A DNA stretch of 64,000 nucleotides, taken from positions 372,001 through 436,000 of the forward strand of contig JANSXA010000002.1 in assembly GCA_024743175.1 (NCBI GenBank). The letters are read 5' to 3'. Origin of the DNA: Pseudomonadaceae bacterium (GTDB taxonomy: Bacteria; Pseudomonadota; Gammaproteobacteria; Pseudomonadales; Azotimanducaceae). Below are positions 1 to 8,804 of this stretch, piece after piece. The notes under the pieces were generated by a model. The model was not told where the DNA came from, made no database searches, and saw only the letters and a program-made list of their open reading frames with translations. Positions within the stretch are counted from its first letter, which is position 1; each line of letters starts with the position of its first letter. Both the position numbers and the translations under genes were made by a program.

Positions 1-728
1 TCGAAGACACCAAAAGCTACGAATTTGGTGACCCCTTCCATCTGCATATGCCCAGAACCATCCGCAATGCCATCAATCGACAGGGTCCCGGCGCTCCGGT
101 GCAGCTCAACCCAGCTGATTTTGAGATCTACCGCAGTGAGCAGATCACCTCAACAGCAACCGCACTGCTTGTGGACCTGTCCTGGTCCATGGCGTTGCGC
201 GGCTCTTTCCAGGCTGCAAAAAAAGTGGCTCTAGCGTTGCACAACCTGATTACCAGCCAGTACCCGAAAGACAGCTTCTACATCATCGGTTTTGCAGCGA
301 CGGCTAAAGAACTCAAACCTCAGGATCTGCCTTTTCTGCAGTGGGATGAATATGTTCTGGGTACAAACATGCAGCACGCCCTGCTCATGGCAGAGCGACT
401 GCTATCGAAACATCCTGCCGGCAGCAAACAGATCATCATGATTTCGGACGGTGAACCAACCGCGCATATGGAGAATGGTCGGGCCATGTTCGCCTATCCG
501 CCCACCGCGGAAACCATCAGGGCAACCTTCAGAGCGGTAAAGCGCTGCACCACCAAAGGCATCGCCATCAACTCTTTCATGCTTGAATCTTCCGAATATC
601 TGCGCGCCTTCATGCAGGAAGTGGCACGTATGAATGGCGGGCGCGTTTTCTACACCTCACCAGAACAGTTAGGTGAATATATACTGGTAGATTATGTGGA
701 AGGTAAACGGAAAAAACTCGGCCGTTGA
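1..728 (+). CDS. VWA-domain protein, 5' end outside window
   Basis: The reading frame is open from base 3, so the gene starts upstream and only about 241 C-terminal residues are visible. They form a von Willebrand factor A fold. The MIDAS motif DLSWS lies near visible residues 58-62, the conserved Thr is in GTNMQ, and the third metal loop is ISDGEPT. Stand-alone VWA proteins of this kind are usually encoded beside a MoxR or magnesium-chelatase-like AAA+ ATPase and work with it as a metal-dependent protein-binding partner. That ATPase would be upstream, outside the window. The gene ends 12 bases before the convergent gene at 741. The domain call is firm; the biological role is not known. Confidence 0.85.
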   Translation, partial: EDTKSYEFGDPFHLHMPRTIRNAINRQGPGAPVQLNPADFEIYRSEQITSTATALLVDLSWSMALRGSFQAAKKVALALHNLITSQYPKDSFYIIGFAATAKELKPQDLPFLQWDEYVLGTNMQHALLMAERLLSKHPAGSKQIIMISDGEPTAHMENGRAMFAYPPTAETIRATFRAVKRCTTKGIAINSFMLESSEYLRAFMQEVARMNGGRVFYTSPEQLGEYILVDYVEGKRKKLGR

Positions 729-740
729 CGCCTCTGCGCT

Positions 741-1403
741 CTAGCTGAGATAAAAATCATCATTGAATGTCTTCACCACATCCGGATAGAAAACAGTAAA
801 CGCTGTCACCAGCATGCCGTTGATAAAGCCTTCCGGAAACATCAGCAATAGAATAAACGCCCAGTTATCGGCAGCGAGTTCAAACCACTCCGACTGGCCC
901 ATCACCCAGAAAGTAGGTAACGCCAGAATACCCAGCACCAGCACACTCAACAGACCACCCCCAAAACCCGCACCCAGCATATAAACAAAAAGGTTTCGCA
1001 AAGCGCGTGTACGCAGAAAGTGCACCAGCAGGCGGGTTGTAGTGGCCGGTATCAGCACCGAGAACATCCAGGCCAAAGGCACAGCCCACACAGATTGCTG
1101 CTGCCAGGTGAGAAAAACAAACAGCACAAGGGTTGCCCCAATGATAGTCAGACGCCAACCTACAATCAGCGTCAGGCTGGTAACGCCAAGCAGATGAATC
1201 CAGACACCGGCAATGACCTGAAACGACAGCAGCCATAAAAACAGCAGCGCCAACAGGCCACCCAGGAACACGTGCTGGCGCGCTGATGCCGCCCACAATG
1301 CAGACCAGGGCGCTGCTATAGCCGTCCAGGTCACGCAGACCAGCATCGCAAGGCCGACAGTGAGATTAAGCCAGAATGGAATGAGTTCGGCTGCGACGAT
1401 CAT
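741..1403 (-). CDS. CbiM-like ECF-type permease family membrane protein
   Basis: This is a 220-residue, very hydrophobic protein with about six or seven predicted membrane segments. The segment HLLGVTSLTLIVGWRL and the C-terminal MFPEGFINGML block match the CbiM/PF01891 family (COG3235), whose members act as membrane subunits for cobalt or nickel uptake. No ATPase, CbiQ or CbiN partner is nearby. It is therefore either a stand-alone member, as often seen in Pseudomonas-like genomes, or works with components encoded elsewhere. The start is an ATG without a strong ribosome binding site. It follows the RND pump gene on the same strand after 55 bases. Family call is good; the substrate is inferred. 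Confidence 0.75.
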   Translation of the reverse strand: MIVAAELIPFWLNLTVGLAMLVCVTWTAIAAPWSALWAASARQHVFLGGLLALLFLWLLSFQVIAGVWIHLLGVTSLTLIVGWRLTIIGATLVLFVFLTWQQQSVWAVPLAWMFSVLIPATTTRLLVHFLRTRALRNLFVYMLGAGFGGGLLSVLVLGILALPTFWVMGQSEWFELAADNWAFILLLMFPEGFINGMLVTAFTVFYPDVVKTFNDDFYLS

Positions 1404-1458
1404 AGCGAAGTGATCTCAGTGCTCGTTAATCAAAACCCATAGTACACAAGCGCAGGAT

Positions 1459-4400
1459 TTATCCCCGCAGCTCCCGTTCAAGGCTGGCCGCAGCATCACC
1501 TCGAGGCTTCGACCACGGCGCAATGTAGCGATAAGCCAGTGGTGTCAGGTACAGGGTGAAAACGGCAGCAAGACCGAGGCCGGCAAACACAACCCATCCG
1601 ATGGCGTGCCTCGCCTCCGCTCCCGGGCCTGTGGAGAGAATCAAAGGCAGCGCCCCGAATACTGTTGACACAAGGGTCATGACAATAGGCCGCAAGCGAA
1701 CGCGCGCAGCTTCCTGGATCGCTTGCGCCACACTGGCCCCACCGTCCCGAAGCTGATCAGCGAATTCCACCAGAATAATACCGTTCTTAGCCATAAGTCC
1801 GATCAGCATGATCAGCCCCACCTGAGAGTAGACGTTCAGCGTAGTGCCCGTGATATACAAAGCAAAGAGCGCAGCAGCAAGACCAAACGGCACAATCAGC
1901 ATCACTACCAGTGCGCTGGTAATGCTTTCGAATTGCGCAATCAACACCAGCAGGACGATCAACAGAGCAAACGCGTAGGTCAACAGAGCATCTCGATTGG
2001 TTTCTTCCAGCGTAGCTGCCGCCCCTAACGGTATAAATCCAATGCCCTGGGGCAGGAGTCGGTCAGCCAACACTCTGACATCGTTGACCGCTGACTGCAG
2101 CGGATAACCGGCGCGCACGTCCGCATCAATCTCAATACCGCGACGCTGCGCATGCCGGTCAAGTTCAGCAGCAACCCCTTCTTCTTTCAGGCTCACCAGC
2201 GACGACAAAGGTATGAGGTTCGCATCACCCGACCGCACAAACAGATTCGCCAGATCCGCTGGCTCGTTGATTGATGCCCTGGGTGCTTCAAGAAATATCG
2301 GAATGGCATCGTCGCCAACATTCAGATCAACCACCTCCAGACCGTCGATCATGACCCTGAGGGTGCTGGCCAGATCCGTCAGCGGCACACCCAGGTCAGT
2401 CGCTCGTCGACGATCGACCTCCAGGGAGAGCTGCGGCTGAGTGGGTTGATAAGATATTCTCGGCGCGATTAGATTGGGCGCTTCAGTCTCAATGGCGTCG
2501 GCCAGCTCGCGTGCAGCCGCAAAAATTTCCGGATAGTCGGTGCCGGTAAGAGCAACCTCCAGACCACCTTCACCACGCAGACCCAGGCTGTTGGGGCTGG
2601 AGACACGCACGCTTGCACCCGGGATACGAGACAGGATCGGCTGGATTTCAGCGGCGATAGCCTGCTGGCTGCGTTGGCGCTCGCTCCAGGGAGCCAGACG
2701 AACAAGGACCTGGACGCGGTTAGGGTCATAACGACCGATGATTGTGTACAGGGCGGCTACCTCGCCGCTATCCAGAAGCGGCTGCAATACATCTTCAATC
2801 CGATCACCCTGCCGTTCGGTGTACGCCAGACCAACACCGTCAGGGCCCGACGCATTGACATACAAAACACCACGATCCTCATCCGGCAGCAGTTCCTGAC
2901 CGAGCACGGGATAGAGAGCAACGGCACCGAGTGCCAGGGCAATAGCCAGACTGGTGGTTACCAGCGGAAAGCGCAGCGCCGTTTTCAGAGATTTTTTGTA
3001 ATAGCCTGTGAATCTACGGCCGATTCGAGCAAAAGGACGATCGACCTTCGCGGCACCGCCATCGGCAAACCCTGCAAGCGAAGCGGGCACCAGGGAAAGC
3101 GCCACAAATGAAGATATGGTCACAGCCACGGCGAGCACAATGCCAAATTCCTGAAACAACCGTCCCGCAGTGCCGGGCAGAAAAGCAATGGGGACAAAAG
3201 CAGCAATCAACACTGCGGTTGTGGCAATCACCGCAAAGAAAACCTGCTGCGTACCAAGCACTGCGGCAGCTTTGGCACCGAGACCCTCCTGCCGCCGACG
3301 CTGGACATTTTCCAGCACGATGATGGCGTCATCCACAATCAGACCGGTGGCCAGAACCAGAGCCAGCAGAGTCAGAATGTTGATGGAAAATCCAAGCACC
3401 CAAACGACTGCAAGCGTGCCGAGCAAGGCTATTGGAATAGCCAGGCTGGGCACCAGGGTAATTCTCAGCGAGCCGGAAAACAGCCAGATAACGCTGCACA
3501 CAACCATCGTGGCAAGGGCCAGGGAACGCACAACTTCCTGCACCGAGCCGCTGATGAACTCGGCGTTGTCCGATATCTTTGTAATCTGCACGCCATCAAG
3601 TCGCTGATTCAGACGCTCCATTGCCTGCTCAACGCCAGCACTGATTTCGATGGTGTTGGAACCTGCCTGACGTACAACCTCCAGACCCACTACCCGGCGG
3701 CCGTTAAGGCGACTGAACGACTGAGCGTCCTCCGGCGCAAAAAGCACGCTGGCGATGTCGGCAACTCGGATCCCGTCTTTGATAACCAGGTCAGCAATGG
3801 CCTCCTCGGTAACCGCGGAAGCGTCTGCCCGAACCAGCAGGTCCTGGTCAAGGGAGCGAAAACTGCCCACGGGCACATCCAACGCAGCTTCACGCAGCAC
3901 GAGGGTAAGATCGCTGATGCTGAGCCCGAAACTTGTCAGTCGCAGTGGATCAACAGCCACCCGCAGGAAGCGCTGGCGCTGGCCGAACAACGGCACATCG
4001 GCAACGCCGGCAATCGAGATGAGCTCAGGAATAATGTCCTGCTCGACAATCCGGGTGAGCGCCTCTTCCGTATACAAATCGCTGGATGCCGCCAGCACAA
4101 CAATAGGCTCAGCGTCCTGATCAGCTTTATAAACCGTCAGCTGCTCAAGCCCGTCGGGCAATTCCCGTTCAATCCGGCTGACTGCCTCTCGTACATCCGC
4201 TGCAGCTGCATCAAGGTCAAAGCCGGGCTGAAATTCAACCCGTATGCGGGCACTGTTTTCCTCTGACGATGATTCCAGCGTGCTGACACCCGACACCCTC
4301 GCCACAGCCCCCTCGATGAGACTTGTGACCTCTGCGTCCATGGTCTCCGGCGATGCACCTGGATAAACTGCGCGGACGCTGACGATAGGGCGATCGACGT

Positions 4401-4530
4401 CGGGTAACTCGCGTACTTCAACTCCGAACAGCGCAGCTACACCAGCAATGACAATCAGCAGATTCAGAACTGTCACAAGCCACGGCCGACGAACCCCCAG
4501 GGCTGGCAGACTGTTTTGAGGCTCGCTCAT
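1459..4530 (-). CDS. RND efflux pump, inner-membrane permease (HAE1/AcrB type)
   Basis: At 1023 residues this is full length for a hydrophobe/amphiphile RND exporter. An N-terminal membrane helix follows RRPWLVTVLNLL, and the first periplasmic domain has the family block YPGASPETMDAEV. The transmembrane proton-relay motif GLIVDDAII (two Asp, around residue 400) and the later Lys in LIGLMAKNGIILVEFA correspond to AcrB Asp407/408 and Lys940, so the pump should be active. It uses the proton gradient to expel compounds through a TolC-like channel, which is not encoded here. Its ATG overlaps the stop of the adaptor gene by 4 bases (ATGA), which indicates translational coupling. The substrate cannot be read from the sequence. 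Confidence 0.93.
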   Translation of the reverse strand: MSEPQNSLPALGVRRPWLVTVLNLLIVIAGVAALFGVEVRELPDVDRPIVSVRAVYPGASPETMDAEVTSLIEGAVARVSGVSTLESSSEENSARIRVEFQPGFDLDAAAADVREAVSRIERELPDGLEQLTVYKADQDAEPIVVLAASSDLYTEEALTRIVEQDIIPELISIAGVADVPLFGQRQRFLRVAVDPLRLTSFGLSISDLTLVLREAALDVPVGSFRSLDQDLLVRADASAVTEEAIADLVIKDGIRVADIASVLFAPEDAQSFSRLNGRRVVGLEVVRQAGSNTIEISAGVEQAMERLNQRLDGVQITKISDNAEFISGSVQEVVRSLALATMVVCSVIWLFSGSLRITLVPSLAIPIALLGTLAVVWVLGFSINILTLLALVLATGLIVDDAIIVLENVQRRRQEGLGAKAAAVLGTQQVFFAVIATTAVLIAAFVPIAFLPGTAGRLFQEFGIVLAVAVTISSFVALSLVPASLAGFADGGAAKVDRPFARIGRRFTGYYKKSLKTALRFPLVTTSLAIALALGAVALYPVLGQELLPDEDRGVLYVNASGPDGVGLAYTERQGDRIEDVLQPLLDSGEVAALYTIIGRYDPNRVQVLVRLAPWSERQRSQQAIAAEIQPILSRIPGASVRVSSPNSLGLRGEGGLEVALTGTDYPEIFAAARELADAIETEAPNLIAPRISYQPTQPQLSLEVDRRRATDLGVPLTDLASTLRVMIDGLEVVDLNVGDDAIPIFLEAPRASINEPADLANLFVRSGDANLIPLSSLVSLKEEGVAAELDRHAQRRGIEIDADVRAGYPLQSAVNDVRVLADRLLPQGIGFIPLGAAATLEETNRDALLTYAFALLIVLLVLIAQFESITSALVVMLIVPFGLAAALFALYITGTTLNVYSQVGLIMLIGLMAKNGIILVEFADQLRDGGASVAQAIQEAARVRLRPIVMTLVSTVFGALPLILSTGPGAEARHAIGWVVFAGLGLAAVFTLYLTPLAYRYIAPWSKPRGDAAASLERELRG

Positions 4531-5729
4531 CGCCCGTTCGCGTTGCTGCCGAGCAGCGCCCGCGCGTCATCAGCCAGGGCCTGCGGATCCAGAATCTCTA
4601 TCCGCGTACCCTGACGCATGCGCTGTACACCTTCAGCGACCACCAGATCCCCGGCAGCCAGCGGTGCATCCAGCAGAATTCTGCCATTCAGGCGTTGTAC
4701 AACGGTGACGTTGAGGCGTTCTGCCTGTCCTTCGCTGACCGTCCAGACAAACGGCCCGCTGGCACCCCACTGCAAGGCAACTTCGGGAATGGTTGGCCAG
4801 ATCGCACCGTCAAGGTCGAGTACAACCCGAAAACTCATACCCGGGCGCAGCCGGTCATCAACATTGGGAATCCGAGCGCGCACGCGGATGGCACGGGTCG
4901 TTGGCTCAATCCGGCTACTCAGTGCAACGATGGAACCTGAGGCTTTGATTCGATCAGCAGTCCAGGTTTCAATGGCAATGCGGTCGCCTTCCGCGACCCT
5001 GCCTACCAGCGCTTCCGGCACTTCGAACTGTACAAGTAAAGCAGAGCGATCGTCCATGGTAGTGATGAGATCTGTGGGATCGATGCGGTCGCCGGGTTCA
5101 ACATCGGTGAGCCCGACAATGCCTGCAAATGGCGCGTGCACAAACCTGTCATCCAGTGCTACCTGGGCACGCTGCAGGGTAATACGGGCACTGGCAAGGG
5201 CGGTCTGGGCGGCGTCCAGCGTGGTCGGCGGCACAGCATCGGCGCCACGTGCCTTCTGGTAACGGGTCAATGTCAGCTCAGCGTCTTCCAGCTCTACTTC
5301 GGCCAATGCAACAGCCAGACGTTCATCGCGCGCATCCAGCGTAACAAGCAACGCATTGTTCTCGACCTGTTCCCCACCCTGAAAGTGGATAGCCTCCACC
5401 TCTCCAGATGTCGCTGCGTGAATCTCAGCAGAGCGTAATGCGCGGGAAATACCCACCGCCTCTATCCGACTTCGCTCGGCTCTCATAGTTACGGGTTCAG
5501 CAATCACAGGTACCGTGCGAGAGGTTTCAGACAGCCCTGCGCCGACCGAATTTTCAGTGTCAGAGCAAGCCGTCATGCTGATTACGACCGCGGTCGCCAG
5601 TAACTGTTGTTTAATTGTCAGTGCCTTGGACAACTTTCTGTGACCTTTTATCAAACCTCGAAGCTCGTGAATTGCCTGTGAATTGACTCCGACAGCAGTT
5701 CTCAAACCTTCATTGTCTGGGTTACTCAA
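4527..5729 (-). CDS. RND efflux periplasmic adaptor (membrane fusion) lipoprotein
   Basis: This is the HlyD/AcrA-type adaptor that links the inner-membrane RND pump to an outer-membrane channel. It shows the biotinyl-lipoyl-like segment IHAATSGEVEAIHFQGGEQV, an alpha-hairpin rich in Ala/Glu/Leu, the second lipoyl half HAPFAGIVGLTDVEPGD, and a beta-barrel region with LRPGMSFRV. A lipobox ends in SMTAC, so the protein is probably acylated. The open frame from 5729 begins with TTG directly after the upstream stop and leaves about 30 residues before the signal peptide. A TTG at 5633, preceded by AAGG ten bases upstream, would put the signal peptide at the N-terminus and is likely the true start. 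Confidence 0.88.
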   Translation of the reverse strand: MSNPDNEGLRTAVGVNSQAIHELRGLIKGHRKLSKALTIKQQLLATAVVISMTACSDTENSVGAGLSETSRTVPVIAEPVTMRAERSRIEAVGISRALRSAEIHAATSGEVEAIHFQGGEQVENNALLVTLDARDERLAVALAEVELEDAELTLTRYQKARGADAVPPTTLDAAQTALASARITLQRAQVALDDRFVHAPFAGIVGLTDVEPGDRIDPTDLITTMDDRSALLVQFEVPEALVGRVAEGDRIAIETWTADRIKASGSIVALSSRIEPTTRAIRVRARIPNVDDRLRPGMSFRVVLDLDGAIWPTIPEVALQWGASGPFVWTVSEGQAERLNVTVVQRLNGRILLDAPLAAGDLVVAEGVQRMRQGTRIEILDPQALADDARALLGSNANGR

Positions 5730-7073
5730 TTAGCGCCGATAGCCCGCGCCAGGATGAGGGGCCTGCAACCGCGGTTCTTTAAACCCCAGTTTTTCTCTGA
5801 ATGTACCCGCCTGATAGCTACCTTTAAAAACCCCGCGCTCCTGCAGAACGGGAATAGCAAGGTCGACAAATTCTTCCACCGACTCAGGCATCACCGTATA
5901 GGCAAGGTTAAAACCATCCAGGCCCGATACCGCAAGCCACTGCTCCAGCTTGTTGGCAATCGTTTCCGGCGAACCGGTAATGATCGGCCCTGCACCGCCA
6001 ACTGCAAGGTCCTCCGCCCAATCTCTGACCGTGGCGCTGCCGTGTGCGGACAGGGCTGATTGCACAGCGTCAGATTCAACCTGCTCGATGGTGGCATCCA
6101 TTTCCAGTTCAGACAGGTCCATGCCCGTCCAGCCTGAAAGCAGAGCAAGTGCACCTTCGTTGAGACCATAGCTTTTATAGTCGGCCAGCTTTTCCTCTGC
6201 CTGCCTATCGGTGGGCGCAACAATCACGGTGATTGCGCCGAATATTTTCAGATCGCTCGGATCCCGACCATGTGCTTTTGCCTGCGTTCTCAGTCTGGCA
6301 ACAGACCTGGCGTGTTGTTCAGCATTGTGCCCACCAATAAACACACATTCAGCATGTTTGCCTGCAAAAGCCTGCCCCTTTGGTGAGGTGCCCGCCTGAA
6401 AAAGCACCGGCGTACGCTGCGGTGAGGGTTCACATAAGTGGATCGCGTCTAACTTGAAGTATTTGCCATCATGATCAATTCGATGAACTCTATTCGGATC
6501 AGTAAAGATGCCGTTTGCGCGGTCGCGCAGAACCGCCCCATCCTCCCAGCTCTGTTCCCACAAAGCGTAAACAACCTGCATGTATTCATGAGCAATGTCG
6601 TACCGCGTATCGTGTGCATCTTTTTTGTCCTGGCCAATGCCTTTGGCGGCACTGTCTAAATAACCTGTGACAATGTTCCAACCGATGCGCCCGGACGTAA
6701 GGTGATCGAGAGACGATATTTTTCTTGCGAAGCTGTAGGGTGGCTCATAGGGGATAGAACCCGTCACCCCAAAACATAAGTTGTCTGTTACAGACGCCAT
6801 AACAGGCACGATAGTAAAAGGATCGTTGGTGGGCACCTGGGTGGCTGCGCGCAAAGCGGCATCCGGGGATCCACCAAATACATCGTAAACACCGGTCACA
6901 TCAGCTAAGAAAATGCCGTCAAACAACCCACGTTCCAGTGTGCGCGCAAGATCCTGCCAGTATTTCATGGTATTAAATTCTGCTGAATGATCCCGCGGAT
7001 GGCGCCACAAGCCCTGTGACTGGTGGCCTACGCAGTTCATGTCGAATGCACACAGATACATTTTTTTACGCAT
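5730..7073 (-). CDS. LLM-class flavin-dependent monooxygenase, NtaA/SnaA/DszA type
   Basis: This roughly 447-residue protein belongs to the two-component, FMNH2-dependent monooxygenases related to nitrilotriacetate, EDTA and dibenzothiophene-sulfone monooxygenases. Family blocks visible are MNCVGHQSQGLWRHP near the start, LFDGIFLADVTGVYD, the FMN-region stretch SLDHLTSGRIGWNIVTGY, and VLFQAGTSPKGQ. It needs a flavin reductase, which is not encoded nearby. The frame is open back to 7142, but that would overlap the upstream dehydrogenase by 35 bases. ATG at 7073 (MRKKMYL) or 7058 fits the family's usual beginning. It lies between an acyl-CoA dehydrogenase and an RND pump on one strand. The substrate is unknown. 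Confidence 0.88.
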   Translation of the reverse strand: MRKKMYLCAFDMNCVGHQSQGLWRHPRDHSAEFNTMKYWQDLARTLERGLFDGIFLADVTGVYDVFGGSPDAALRAATQVPTNDPFTIVPVMASVTDNLCFGVTGSIPYEPPYSFARKISSLDHLTSGRIGWNIVTGYLDSAAKGIGQDKKDAHDTRYDIAHEYMQVVYALWEQSWEDGAVLRDRANGIFTDPNRVHRIDHDGKYFKLDAIHLCEPSPQRTPVLFQAGTSPKGQAFAGKHAECVFIGGHNAEQHARSVARLRTQAKAHGRDPSDLKIFGAITVIVAPTDRQAEEKLADYKSYGLNEGALALLSGWTGMDLSELEMDATIEQVESDAVQSALSAHGSATVRDWAEDLAVGGAGPIITGSPETIANKLEQWLAVSGLDGFNLAYTVMPESVEEFVDLAIPVLQERGVFKGSYQAGTFREKLGFKEPRLQAPHPGAGYRR

Positions 7074-7107
7074 CACCTGAACCCCGGCCTCATCATTATC
7101 TGGGTGT

Positions 7108-8274
7108 CTAATAGGATTTAGGCAACCCCAGCACATGCTCACTCACGTAGTTCTGAATCATTTCCTGCGAGATCGGCGCAATTTTCATCAGACGCGCCTC
7201 GCGCCAGTACCTTTCAACATGGTATTCCGTGGCGTAACCAAATCCACCATGGGTCTGCATGGCCCTGTCAGCTGCAAAAAAGGAAGCATCCGCTGCCAGC
7301 CACTTCGCCATGTTGGCTTCAGCACCACACGGCAGGCCCTGATCAATCATCCAGCTGGCTTTGCGAATCATCAGCTCCGCAGCATCCAGACGCATCTTTG
7401 CTTCAGCCAGCGGGAACGCAATACCCTGATTTTTGCCAATTGGCCGGCCGAACACAACTCGCTCGTTGGCATAATTAACAGCGCGACGCAGCGCTGCCCG
7501 CCCTATACCTAGCGCTTCTGCAGCAATCAAGATGCGTTCTGCATTCAAACCATCAAGAATGTAGCGAAAGCCTTTGCCTTCTTCACCGACCCGATCCGTC
7601 ACCAGCACTGGCAGGTTGTCGTACACCACCTCACAAGTGGCCACCGCATTGCGACCCACTTTATCGATGGGCGAAATAGACACTTCTGGCCGCTGCAGCT
7701 CTGCCAACAGTAAGGTTAAGCCATCAGTGCGTCGCTCAACCTGGTCCTTCGGGGTCGTGCGCACCAGCAGCAATACGCGCTGAGACTGCAGCGCCTTGGT
7801 TGTCCAGACTTTGCGACCTTTGACCGTATAGGTGTCACCGTTTAATTTGGCTGAAGTAGTGATGGATGTTGTATCCGTGCCTGCATCAGGTTCGGTGACC
7901 CCGAAAGCAACGTGTAGATCACCACTGGCCACTGACGGCAGATACTTCTGCTTCATCTCCTCAGTGCCGTATTTCACCACGGGATGCATGCCAAAAATCG
8001 ACAGATGTATGGGGGTCGCGCCGTTCATTGCCGCACCGCTGGCAGCTATGGTTTCAAGCACCAGACTCGCTTCAGTGATGCCCTGACCACTGCCGCCGTA
8101 TGCCTCCGGAATAGCAATCCCCAACCATCCAGCCGCAGCCATGGCGTCATAAAAATCCCAGGGAAACTCGTGATCTTTATCTTTCTGCGACCAGTACTCA
8201 TCCGGGTAGTCAGCACACAGCTTCGCCACACTTTGCTGGATGAGCAGTTGTTGATCAGTGAGTTCAAAATCCAT
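7108..8274 (-). CDS. Acyl-CoA dehydrogenase
   Basis: A full-length 388-residue FAD-dependent acyl-CoA dehydrogenase that makes a 2,3-enoyl-CoA and passes electrons to ETF. The FAD-binding beta domain contains AFGVTEPDAGTDTT and GRKVWTT. The C-terminal helical domain carries ERVVFGRPIGKNQ, MQTHGGFGYA and the WREARLMKI segment typical of the active-site end. The ATG at 8274 is divergent from the MaoC gene, with 77 bases between them. It is first in the same-strand run dehydrogenase, monooxygenase, adaptor, pump. Together with the divergent MaoC and CitE-like genes it probably acts on a short or branched acyl-CoA, by analogy with mycobacterial FadE19; that substrate assignment is inference. Confidence 0.92.
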   Translation of the reverse strand: MDFELTDQQLLIQQSVAKLCADYPDEYWSQKDKDHEFPWDFYDAMAAAGWLGIAIPEAYGGSGQGITEASLVLETIAASGAAMNGATPIHLSIFGMHPVVKYGTEEMKQKYLPSVASGDLHVAFGVTEPDAGTDTTSITTSAKLNGDTYTVKGRKVWTTKALQSQRVLLLVRTTPKDQVERRTDGLTLLLAELQRPEVSISPIDKVGRNAVATCEVVYDNLPVLVTDRVGEEGKGFRYILDGLNAERILIAAEALGIGRAALRRAVNYANERVVFGRPIGKNQGIAFPLAEAKMRLDAAELMIRKASWMIDQGLPCGAEANMAKWLAADASFFAADRAMQTHGGFGYATEYHVERYWREARLMKIAPISQEMIQNYVSEHVLGLPKSY

Positions 8275-8296
8275 ACGCGTTTCTTCTTTTGGTGAA

Positions 8297-8325
8297 TTGG
8301 CATTTAAACCAGAGCAAGGTAAGTT
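8297..8325 (+). promoter_or_regulatory. Possible promoter in the 8275-8351 divergent gap
   Basis: TTGGCA at 8297-8302 is followed after 17 bases by TAAGTT at 8320-8325, giving sigma70-like spacing ahead of the MaoC gene at 8352. The -10 is weak, so this is only a candidate. The same 77-base gap must also contain the promoter of the minus-strand acyl-CoA dehydrogenase. A clear AGGGGAG ribosome binding site precedes the MaoC ATG. Confidence 0.25.
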
Positions 8326-8351
8326 GTACTTCGCTTTAGGGGAGCATAAAC

Positions 8352-8804
8352 ATGCCTGGGAAATATTTCGAGGACCTTCAGGTGGGGGATGAGTTTACCC
8401 ATCAGCCCAGCCGCACGGTCACAGAAACAGATAATCTGCTGTTCAGCGCATTGACGTTAAATCCTCAGCCGTTACATCTGGATGCGGAATTTGCAAAAAC
8501 CTCGATTCACGGTCAGATTCTGGTGAACAGCATATTCACACTCGGCCTGGTGGTTGGCTTATCCGTGGGAGATACCACCTTAGGCACTACCCTGGGTAAC
8601 CTGGGCTTTGATAAAACCACATTCCCTAATCCAGTATTCATCGGCGATACGCTGACAGCCCACAGCAAAGTTGTTGAAAAACGTGCCAGCAATTCGAAGC
8701 CCGACCGGGGCATCGTGACCTTTGAACACACCGCCACGAATCAGCGCGGCGAAGTTGTCTGCAGCTGCGTACGCGGCGCCATGATGATGAAACAGCCCGC
8801 ATGA
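8352..8804 (+). CDS. MaoC-family enoyl-CoA hydratase
   Basis: This 150-residue single hot-dog-fold protein carries the R-hydratase/MaoC motif as LTLNPQPLHLD near residues 34-44 and the block GQILVNSIFTLGLVVGLSVG. Such enzymes add water to enoyl-CoA thioesters; relatives act on mesaconyl-CoA or itaconyl-CoA. A strong ribosome binding site (AGGGGAG) precedes the ATG. The stop overlaps the start of the CitE-like lyase by 4 bases (ATGA), so the two are co-translated and probably catalyse consecutive steps, hydration followed by carbon-carbon cleavage. The substrate (itaconyl-CoA or a methyl-branched enoyl-CoA) is inferred from gene order only. Confidence 0.85.
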   Translation: MPGKYFEDLQVGDEFTHQPSRTVTETDNLLFSALTLNPQPLHLDAEFAKTSIHGQILVNSIFTLGLVVGLSVGDTTLGTTLGNLGFDKTTFPNPVFIGDTLTAHSKVVEKRASNSKPDRGIVTFEHTATNQRGEVVCSCVRGAMMMKQPA

